Source: an uncultured Eubacteriales bacterium
Lineage (GTDB): Bacteria > Bacillota > Clostridia > Monoglobales > Monoglobaceae
Direction: 5' to 3'
Length of the DNA: 33,560 bases
Assembly (NCBI GenBank): GCA_900542675.1
Contig: UQOT01000012.1
Coordinates: forward strand, 1 to 33,560
Shown: positions 23,704 to 29,700 of the stretch, piece after piece
Position numbering within the stretch: position 1 is the first letter of the stretch
Layout: each line of letters begins with the position of its first letter
Translations under genes and position numbers: made by a program
Notes under the pieces: generated by a model
The model's input: only the letters and a program-made list of their open reading frames with translations
What the model was told of the DNA's origin: nothing
The model's database searches: none

Positions 23704-24348
23704 ATGAACAAGTTTTTGAGAAGCTTTAAGAAAGATATTGTAAATCACGCAATAGCCAAATATGGCAAAGAGCGCGCAAGGGAAATTTGGGCGGAAACCG
23801 AAAAAATATATGACAGGTTTTTATCTGAAATACCGTACATAGGCGGCAGCGAAAATTTTATGTCGCATAACTTGTATCAATCGTTTGTTTTGTTTGCGTA
23901 TTATGAAGCAACAGGACGGGATTTGAGTATAGACGAAATGGAAGAGGCAATAAACAGAGCTTTTTGCGATAAGCGTAAATATCTCGGAAAGCTTATAAAT
24001 CTCAATTATCTTTTACATAAACCGATTATCAGCTTGATATACAAATATCTTAGGGTAATTAAGAGACAATCAGACAAGCATCGCGGCAGAGATTGGCACA
24101 ATACTTGGGGCATTGAGATAAATCCCGATAATCATAAAAAAGGTGTGGCAATGACGCTTGTCGGCTGTCCTATTGCCGATTTTGCAAAGGAACACGGATA
24201 TTTGGATATTATGCCTGTTCTTTGCAAGACAGATTATACAACAATAGAAATGCTGCACGGTAAGCTGATACGCCATCATACTGTTGCAGAGGGATATGAC
24301 AAGTGCGATTATTGGATTATTGGAGATAAGGATATTGCAGAGGAATAA
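23704..24348 (+). CDS. L-2-amino-thiazoline-4-carboxylic acid hydrolase-like protein
   Basis: This 214-residue protein matches the ATC hydrolase family pattern: a helical N-terminal half and a C-terminal half with MTLVGCPIADFAKEHGYLDI, MPVLCKTDYTTIEM and a conserved HHTVAEGYDKCDYWI. The founding activity opens the thiazoline ring of 2-amino-thiazoline-4-carboxylate on the way to L-cysteine in Pseudomonas; most relatives are uncharacterised, so the true substrate is unknown. Conserved Cys and His residues are present. GGGAGT precedes the ATG. It lies between the membrane protein gene and tetR. Confidence 0.72.
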   Translation: MNKFLRSFKKDIVNHAIAKYGKERAREIWAETEKIYDRFLSEIPYIGGSENFMSHNLYQSFVLFAYYEATGRDLSIDEMEEAINRAFCDKRKYLGKLINLNYLLHKPIISLIYKYLRVIKRQSDKHRGRDWHNTWGIEINPDNHKKGVAMTLVGCPIADFAKEHGYLDIMPVLCKTDYTTIEMLHGKLIRHHTVAEGYDKCDYWIIGDKDIAEE

Positions 24349-24385
24349 AAATATTTGTATTAGTCCGATTTTTAATTACTTTCCC

Positions 24386-24414
24386 TTGACAAATAAATAG
24401 TTTTGTGGTATATT
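24386..24414 (+). promoter_or_regulatory. promoter of tetR
   Basis: TTGACA (24386-24391) and TATATT (24409-24414) are separated by 17 bases, with TGG before the -10. It is nearly the same sequence as the promoter at 14485-14513, but the operator behind it is different. Confidence 0.75.
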
Positions 24415-24415
24415 T

Positions 24416-24441
24416 ATAACAGTGTTATATAACAATGTTAC
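24416..24441. promoter_or_regulatory. tandem TAACA-N-TGTTA operators of tetR
   Basis: ATAACAGTGTTAT (24416-24428) is a perfect palindrome and ATAACAATGTTAC (24429-24441) a near-identical one, centres 13 bases apart, immediately after the -10. This is typical of TetR autorepression. Confidence 0.72.
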
Positions 24442-24458
24442 ATTATGGAGGTACTCCT

Positions 24459-25076
24459 ATGAGCGAAAGCGAAAAAACAACGCTTGAAGCCATATCGCAA
24501 GCGGCAAAAGCGGAATTTCTTGAAAAAGGATTTCGCGGCGCGTCGCTCCGTAATATCGTAAAGACTGCGAGTGTAACGACAGGCGCATTTTACGGGTATT
24601 ACAAAAGCAAGGAAGATTTGTTTGACGCTTTGGTCGGTAAACAGGCTGACTATGTTATGTCTGTTTTCACAAAAGCGCAGACGGACTTTGCTATGCTTCC
24701 GCCCGATGAACAGAAAAAGCATATGAGTGAAATTTCGGGAGAATGTATGGTTGATATTCTTGAATACACATACAAAAATCTTGACGAGTTCAGACTTATC
24801 CTTTCCTGCTCTGAGGGTACAAAGTATGAAAGCTTCGTACACGATATGGTCGAGGTGGAAATAGACGCAACGCATAAATTCAATGAAGTGCTGAAAGGCT
24901 TGGGTATAAAATCTAAACTCCTCAATCCGAATTTAGAACATATGCTCATCAGCGGAATGTTTGCGGCATTTTTTGAAATGGTAATTCACGATATGCCGAT
25001 TACACAGGCTCGTGAAAACTTAAAGGATTTACGCGCGTTCTATACTGCAGGTTGGAAGAAAATTATGGGTTTTTAA
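24459..25076 (+). CDS. TetR/AcrR-family transcriptional regulator
   Basis: This 205-residue regulator has an N-terminal TetR HTH: ISQAAKAEFLEKGFRGASLR, then IVKTASVTTGAFYGYYKSKEDLF, the family signature, and a helical ligand domain after residue 60. The start is ATG 24459 with GGAGG seven to eight bases upstream; an in-frame ATG at 24435 lies inside the operator and is rejected. Two TAACA-N-TGTTA palindromes cover its promoter. It is followed by the ABC pair, the usual target of such regulators, but the site before the ABC pair is GTTAG-N6-CTAAC, not its own operator type. Confidence 0.92.
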   Translation: MSESEKTTLEAISQAAKAEFLEKGFRGASLRNIVKTASVTTGAFYGYYKSKEDLFDALVGKQADYVMSVFTKAQTDFAMLPPDEQKKHMSEISGECMVDILEYTYKNLDEFRLILSCSEGTKYESFVHDMVEVEIDATHKFNEVLKGLGIKSKLLNPNLEHMLISGMFAAFFEMVIHDMPITQARENLKDLRAFYTAGWKKIMGF

Positions 25077-25083
25077 GCCTAAC

Positions 25084-25119
25084 AGGGAAAGCTGTATATC
25101 AGTATTCCCTTTAATTTTT
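25084..25119 (+). terminator. possible terminator after tetR
   Basis: AGGGAA (25084-25089) pairs with TTCCCT (25105-25110), then TTAATTTTT. The stem is short, so read-through into the ABC genes is likely, and I found no clear separate promoter before them. Confidence 0.45.
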
Positions 25120-25127
25120 AAGTCGAG

Positions 25128-25143
25128 GTTAGCTTCAACTAAC
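25128..25143. promoter_or_regulatory. GTTAG-N6-CTAAC operator 4
   Basis: GTTAG (25128-25132), CTTCAA, CTAAC (25139-25143). It ends seven bases before the AAGGAGGT ribosome binding site of the ABC gene. No consensus promoter is visible just upstream. Confidence 0.65.
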
Positions 25144-25163
25144 TCGGTTAAGGAGGTATTAAC

Positions 25164-26936
25164 TTGAAAAAGCAAAGTAATTTGTCAAGGCTTATGCAGT
25201 ATGCGGGAGGGCATAAATATCTCACCTATGCTTCTTGGGCGCTGTCAGCATTAAGTGCGCTTTGTGCGCTTGTTCCGTTCATTTACATATGGCGGATAAT
25301 CAAAGAAGTGTTAGAGGTTGCGCCGAACTTTGAAAGTGCAAGCAATCTCACGCATTACGGAATTATGGCAGTAGTATTTGCAATTTTATCGGTGTTTATC
25401 TATATTTGCGGACTTTTGTGTTCCCACTTATCCGCGTTTCGTATTGCGGCAAATATGCGCCGCGACTGTATGCAACACATTGTAAAGCTGCCGCTTGGAA
25501 CTGCGGAAAGTATCGGCAGCGGAAAACTAAGAAAAATCGTTACAGACTCAAGCGCGGCGACGGAAACATATCTTGCTCACCGTTTGCCCGATAAAGCCGG
25601 AGCAATAGCAACTCCTATCGGTCTTTTGGTTATGCTCCTTACTTTTGATTGGCGACTTGGAATTTTAAGTCTTGTCCCTGTAATTTTGGGATTTTTAATT
25701 ATGACGAGAATGACAGGTTCACGAATGGAACAAAAAATGAAAGAATATCAAAACGCGCTTGCGGATATGTCAAATGAAGCAGTTGAATATGTAAGAGGTG
25801 TTCCTGTTGTAAAAACTTTCGGTCAGACTGTATTTTCATTCAAGCGTTTCAAAGGCTCAATTGACAATTATGAAAAATGGGCAATCGCATACACTAAGGA
25901 TTTACGGCTTCCTATGATGTTTTACACAACGGCAATAAATGCAGTATTCGCGTTTCTTATCGCAGGCGGGATTATATTTACACGCAGCGGAGTTACAAAT
26001 GAATTACTTTTGAATTTGCTGTTCTATGTGATTATAACACCTGTTATTGCTACAACGCTTACAAAAATTATGTTTATGAGTGAGGACGGAATGATTGTAA
26101 ATGACGCGATACAAAGAGTTGACAGCGTTTTGAACGCACCCGCTCTTTCTATCAGCGCACGAGCAAAAAATCCGCGTGATAATTCAGTTGTGTTAGAAAA
26201 TGTAAGTTACAGCTATGACGGTACAAAAGACGCAATCCATAATATATCTCTAAATATAAAATCGGGTCAGACCGTCGCGTTTGTCGGTCCTTCCGGCGGT
26301 GGAAAGACAACGCTTGCTAATCTTATATCACGATTTTTTGACGCGCAAAAAGGAAAAGTGCTTATTGGCGGAGTGGATATAAAGGAAATAAAAAAAGATG
26401 ATTTAATGAATATGGTTTCGTTTGTATTTCAAGACAGCCGGCTTATTAAAACATCTATCCTTGAAAATGTGAAAATGGCAAAACCGAACGCGTCAAGACA
26501 GGAAATTATTGAAGCGTTAAAGGCTGCACAATGCGAGGACATTATAAAAAAGCTTTCGAATGGTGTTGACACAGTAATCGGAGCAAAGGGCGTATATCTT
26601 TCAGGCGGCGAACAGCAGCGAATAGCGATTGCGCGCGCTATGCTCAAAAATGCGCCGATACTTGTTCTTGATGAAGCGACGGCATTTGCCGATCCCGACA
26701 ATGAGGTACTTGTTCAAAAAGCCTTTGCCGCTATGTCAAAAAACAAAACGGTTATTATGGTGGCTCACAGACTGACCACTGTTCAGAACGCTGATTGTAT
26801 CTATGTACTGAAAGACGGCGAAATTGAGGAAAGCGGAAATCATACCGAACTTCTGAAAAAAGACGGTTTATATAGCAAAATGTGGAATGAGTATCAGACT
26901 TCTGTTAATTGGAAAGTAGGTGTGTCAAATGATTAA
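25164..26936 (+). CDS. ABC transporter, fused permease-ATPase (YbtP/IrtA-like half)
   Basis: This is a 590-residue half-transporter: six transmembrane helices (about 18-300) then an ABC ATPase with Walker A GPSGGGKT (375-382), signature LSGGE (479-483) and Walker B with Asp503-Glu504. The D-loop DEATAFADPDNE has alanine-phenylalanine-alanine in place of the common ATASLD; I associate this with the YbtP and IrtA siderophore transporters. The start is TTG 25164 with an ideal AAGGAGGT six bases before. It overlaps the next gene by eight bases, and the two proteins should form a heterodimer. The direction of transport is uncertain: exporter fold, but YbtP/IrtA act in uptake. Confidence 0.88.
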   Translation: MKKQSNLSRLMQYAGGHKYLTYASWALSALSALCALVPFIYIWRIIKEVLEVAPNFESASNLTHYGIMAVVFAILSVFIYICGLLCSHLSAFRIAANMRRDCMQHIVKLPLGTAESIGSGKLRKIVTDSSAATETYLAHRLPDKAGAIATPIGLLVMLLTFDWRLGILSLVPVILGFLIMTRMTGSRMEQKMKEYQNALADMSNEAVEYVRGVPVVKTFGQTVFSFKRFKGSIDNYEKWAIAYTKDLRLPMMFYTTAINAVFAFLIAGGIIFTRSGVTNELLLNLLFYVIITPVIATTLTKIMFMSEDGMIVNDAIQRVDSVLNAPALSISARAKNPRDNSVVLENVSYSYDGTKDAIHNISLNIKSGQTVAFVGPSGGGKTTLANLISRFFDAQKGKVLIGGVDIKEIKKDDLMNMVSFVFQDSRLIKTSILENVKMAKPNASRQEIIEALKAAQCEDIIKKLSNGVDTVIGAKGVYLSGGEQQRIAIARAMLKNAPILVLDEATAFADPDNEVLVQKAFAAMSKNKTVIMVAHRLTTVQNADCIYVLKDGEIEESGNHTELLKKDGLYSKMWNEYQTSVNWKVGVSND

Positions 26937-28653
26937 ATTTATACAAAGACGGTTTGCTCTGTCAGAGCAGGGCGCAAAGGATTTAATAAAAGGCTGTATT
27001 GCACAGGCTATTCAGAATATTTCATTTATGGTTCCTGTCGGACTTTTGTACTACTTCGTATGCGCGCTTATGGACGGCGGTGTGGATAATCCGGCTTTAT
27101 ATATTATAGGCTGTATCGCGTGTTTGCTGTTTACTTTTATAGCAACTTGGTTTCAGTATAACGGAACATACCTTGCAACCTATGTTGAAAGTGGTGTCAG
27201 ACGAATTTCACTTGCTGAAAAACTGCGTAAAATACCGCTGTCATTTTTCGGCAAAAAGGATTTAGCCGATTTGACAAGCTCAATTATGAGCGATTGCGCC
27301 ACGCTTGAAACAGCATTTTCGCATTTTGTACCCGCACTTATAGGCTCTATTATATCAACAATTTTAATTGCGATAGGCTTGTTCAAATTCGATTGGCGAA
27401 TGGCATTAGCGGCTGTATGGGTATTGCCGATTGCATTTCTTATTGTAGCCTTTTCATCAAAGGTGCAGAATTATTTTAACAGAAAGCAGAGAGCCGCAGG
27501 AGTAGAGCTTGAGGAGGGTATTCAGGAATGTATCGAAACCTTGCGTGATTTGAAATCAAACAATGCTGAAAACAAATATCTCAGAAGTTTAGATAAGAAA
27601 ATCAAGACAGTGGAAACAAGACATATTAAGTCTGAACTTGCAACAGCTTTATTCGTAGTCAGCGCAAGTTTTATATTAAAACTCGGTATAGCAACTGTCG
27701 CGCTTGCAGGCTCAATATTGCTTATAAACGGAACTTTATCTGTTCCCGTACTGTTTATGTTTCTGCTTGTAGCTTCACGGCTGTATGAGCCGTTAGAGAG
27801 CGCGCTCCAAAATCTCGCGGCGGTTATTTCCACAAATACAAATATTGAGCGTATGAATGAAATTCTTGACCACCCTATACAGACAGGCATAGAAACAATA
27901 ACCAATTTCGGTTATGATATAGTTTTTGATAATGTCGGATTTGCGTATAACTCAGATGAAACGGTGCTTAAAAATGTTTCGTTTACCGCAAAGCAAGGCG
28001 AGGTTACGGCTCTTGTAGGACCGTCGGGCGGCGGTAAAACAACGGTGTCAAGACTTGCAGCAAGATTTTGGGATATTGACAAAGGTAAAATTACTGTTGG
28101 CGAAGCGGATATTTCCAAAATTGAGCCGGAAACGCTGCTGTCGCTTTACTCAATCGTGTTTCAAGATGTTACTTTGTTTAATAATACGATTATGGAAAAT
28201 ATCCGTATCGGTAAAAAGAACGCAACAGATGCGGAAGTGCTTGCAGCGGCAAAACTTGCTAATTGTGATGAATTTGCAAACAAACTTCCTGACGGATATA
28301 ACAGTATGATAGGCGAAAACGGCTGCGAACTGTCGGGCGGTGAGCGTCAGCGTATTTCTATTGCAAGGGCATTTCTTAAAGACGCGCCGATAATTCTTCT
28401 TGATGAAGCTACCGCATCGCTTGATGTGGAAAACGAAACTGCTATTCAGCAAGCATTATCACGCTTAATTAAGAATAAAACGGTGCTGATTATCGCGCAC
28501 AGAATGAGAACGGTCAGCGGTGCGGATAAGGTTGTGGTACTCGCAGACGGAATTGCAAAGGAACAAGGCGCTCCCGATGAACTGATGAAACAAAACGGTA
28601 TTTATAAGCATATGGCGGACTTGCAAATGCAAAGTCAGAATTGGACTTTGTAA
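26929..28653 (+). CDS. ABC transporter, fused permease-ATPase (YbtQ/IrtB-like half)
   Basis: This 574-residue partner has six transmembrane helices and an ATPase with Walker A GPSGGGKT at about 364, signature LSGGE at about 468 and Walker B Asp492-Glu493; its D-loop ATASLDVENE is conventional. GTAGGTG lies before ATG 26929; a GTG at 26920 would add three residues. The gene overlaps its partner, and the two are similar throughout, as in heterodimeric exporters-fold pairs. It is the last intact gene of the region before the pnuC remnant. Confidence 0.88.
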   Translation: MIKFIQRRFALSEQGAKDLIKGCIAQAIQNISFMVPVGLLYYFVCALMDGGVDNPALYIIGCIACLLFTFIATWFQYNGTYLATYVESGVRRISLAEKLRKIPLSFFGKKDLADLTSSIMSDCATLETAFSHFVPALIGSIISTILIAIGLFKFDWRMALAAVWVLPIAFLIVAFSSKVQNYFNRKQRAAGVELEEGIQECIETLRDLKSNNAENKYLRSLDKKIKTVETRHIKSELATALFVVSASFILKLGIATVALAGSILLINGTLSVPVLFMFLLVASRLYEPLESALQNLAAVISTNTNIERMNEILDHPIQTGIETITNFGYDIVFDNVGFAYNSDETVLKNVSFTAKQGEVTALVGPSGGGKTTVSRLAARFWDIDKGKITVGEADISKIEPETLLSLYSIVFQDVTLFNNTIMENIRIGKKNATDAEVLAAAKLANCDEFANKLPDGYNSMIGENGCELSGGERQRISIARAFLKDAPIILLDEATASLDVENETAIQQALSRLIKNKTVLIIAHRMRTVSGADKVVVLADGIAKEQGAPDELMKQNGIYKHMADLQMQSQNWTL

Positions 28654-28744
28654 TCGTTGCATAAGGATATGTGAAACTACAATGAGGTGTATAAAATATA
28701 AGATTTACGGATTTACAGGCGAAGACAGCAATCGGGGTTAATGA

Positions 28745-29068
28745 TACTTTATTCTTGATGCGTTTAAGACGGCAAATTTGATACCGAGTACAATATCTAT
28801 CGCTACCGGCTTTTTAGCATCATATCTGACATTCCGCAGGAGTGAGTTTTATGCGCTTGCATACGCCGCAAACGATATTGTTTTGATTGTACTTTGGATA
28901 CTTGCGGCGGCTTCAGATATAAGGTATATTTCAATGGTTTTCTGTTTTATTATGTTTCTGGCAAACGATTTGTATGGGTTTATAAACTGGTCAAAAATTA
29001 AAATGCGTCAGTCGGCGATAGACAGAAATATTCTTAGCGCCGAACAAAAAACTGTAAAAAACTCTTGA
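28745..29068 (+). pseudogene. pnuC: PnuC-type nicotinamide-nucleoside transporter, C-terminal remnant
   Basis: A frame open from 28745 (after TGA 28742-28744) encodes ILDAFKTANLIPSTISIA, then SYLTFRRSEFYALAYAAND and MVFCFIMFLANDLYGFINW, the characteristic second half of PnuC vitamin-precursor transporters. The first half, with several transmembrane helices, is absent, and only a TTG at 28778 could start it. No ribosome binding site is seen. The stop (29066-29068) lies inside the -35 of the tRNA promoter. The interval 28654-28744 holds no gene I recognise. Confidence 0.68.
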
Positions 29069-29093
29069 CAAGCCGTACAAAATATGATATTAT
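29065..29093 (+). promoter_or_regulatory. promoter of tRNA-Tyr
   Basis: TTGACA (29065-29070) and TATTAT (29088-29093) are separated by 17 bases. Confidence 0.82.
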
Positions 29094-29096
29094 ATT

Positions 29097-29121
29097 AAAG
29101 TCGTCAGTTGATGGCGGCTTT
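29097..29121 (+). promoter_or_regulatory. leader hairpin of the tRNA-Tyr transcript
   Basis: AAAGTCGTC (29097-29105) pairs over nine positions with GGCGGCTTT (29113-29121), using some G-U pairs, loop AGTTGAT. It starts at the predicted transcript end and shares AAAGTCGTC with the rplM leader at 8872-8880. Confidence 0.5.
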
Positions 29122-29126
29122 AATTC

Positions 29127-29211
29127 GGAGGGGTTCCCGAGTGGCCAAAGGGGGCAGACTGTAAATCTGTTGCATCTTGCTTCGATGGTTCGAATCCATC
29201 TCCCTCCACCA
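29127..29211 (+). tRNA. tRNA-Tyr (GTA)
   Basis: The 85-base cloverleaf includes encoded CCA. Acceptor GGAGGGG (29127-29133) pairs with TCCCTCC (29201-29207). The anticodon stem GCAGA/TCTGT encloses the loop CTGTAAA with anticodon GTA. A long variable arm, as in bacterial class II tRNA-Tyr, precedes the T stem GATGG/CCATC with TTCGAAT. Own promoter and terminator indicate a single-gene unit. Confidence 0.96.
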
Positions 29212-29234
29212 TATAGTGCGCTGCACTGATTAAA

Positions 29235-29261
29235 AGACTCGGATTGCTCCGGGTCTTTTTT
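29235..29261 (+). terminator. terminator of tRNA-Tyr
   Basis: AGACTCGG (29235-29242) pairs with CCGGGTCT (29249-29256) with one G-U pair, then a run of six T. Confidence 0.88.
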
Positions 29262-29275
29262 GTTTTTTGATTATT

Positions 29276-29365
29276 TGTTTTATGCATATCAAGCATTTCT
29301 ACCAATTGGTCTTGTGTGATGTCTCTGTCCTCTCTCAGTTCACGTATTCTTTTATAATATGCCAT
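29276..29365 (-). pseudogene. XRE-family regulator, N-terminal remnant
   Basis: On the minus strand GAGGTG, then ATG 29365 and MAYYKRIRELREDRDITQDQ and LVEMLDMHKT, the first 30 residues of an XRE HTH protein, resembling the one at 8149. The HTH is cut after the second helix, and the frame then runs into the tRNA-Tyr terminator and tRNA gene in antisense. It cannot bind DNA as a complete HTH. Confidence 0.68.
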
Positions 29366-29427
29366 TTATTTCACCTCAAAAAAATATATATTGACGGAAT
29401 GAGTTGTTTGAAAAATTAAATTCGCTC

Positions 29428-29456
29428 TTGACATATGTGCGGAAGCGGTGTATAAT
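29428..29456 (+). promoter_or_regulatory. promoter of the riboflavin operon
   Basis: TTGACA (29428-29433) and TATAAT (29451-29456) are separated by 17 bases: a perfect sigma-A promoter. Transcription would begin near 29463, about 16 bases before the riboswitch. Confidence 0.9.
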
Positions 29457-29478
29457 CAAATTATTAAAACTGAATATT

Positions 29479-29590
29479 ATCTTCGGGGCAGGGTGAAAAT
29501 CCCTACCGGCGGTACAGCCCGCGAGCCGCGCAGAGCGGTTGATTTGGTGAAATTCCAAAGCCGACGGTTATAGTCCGGATGAAAGAGGAT
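29479..29590 (+). promoter_or_regulatory. FMN riboswitch (RFN element)
   Basis: The conserved RFN blocks occur in order: CTTCGGGGCAGGGTGAAA, CCCTACCGGCGGT, AGCCCGCGAGCC, GATTTGGTGAAATTCC, AAAGCCGACGGTTATAGT, CCGGATGAAAGAGGAT. P1 forms between ATCTTC (29479-29484) and GAGGAT (29585-29590). FMN binding to the leader should favour the terminator at 29613 and stop ribD-ribE-ribBA-ribH expression when flavin is plentiful. Confidence 0.96.
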
Positions 29591-29612
29591 GTGTGATTTT
29601 TGACGTGATGGC

Positions 29613-29643
29613 TCCGGAATGATTTTATCATTTCGGATTTTTT
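29613..29643 (+). terminator. riboswitch-controlled terminator
   Basis: TCCGGAATGA (29613-29622) pairs with TCATTTCGGA (29628-29637) with one G-U pair, loop TTTTA, then TTTTTTG. It lies 22 bases after the aptamer. Confidence 0.9.
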
Positions 29644-29660
29644 GTTCGTTAAAACCGACA

Positions 29661-29685
29661 CCCCGAGTTTATTCGGGGCTTTTTG
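29661..29685 (+). terminator. second hairpin between riboswitch terminator and ribD
   Basis: CCCCGA (29661-29666) pairs with TCGGGG (29673-29678), followed by CTTTTTG. It looks like another terminator, only 18 bases after the first. Confidence 0.7.
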
Positions 29686-29700
29686 ATTTGAGGTGTTTTT

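Noticed and set aside
24435..24458. Upstream ATG at 24435 as start of tetR
   Set aside because: It lies inside the second operator palindrome and has no ribosome binding site; ATG 24459 is better placed.
9795..29068. Direct repeat of the rpsI 3' end at the right edge as an attachment site
   Set aside because: I looked for the last 20 or so bases of rpsI before tRNA-Tyr and elsewhere and found no copy, so no att pair is claimed.
29120..29275. Minus-strand frame continuing from the XRE remnant through the tRNA, with a GDGFEPSKQDATDLQ-like tail
   Set aside because: This tail is the antisense translation of tRNA-Tyr, a well-known false protein. Only the first 30 codons are real sequence of an HTH gene.
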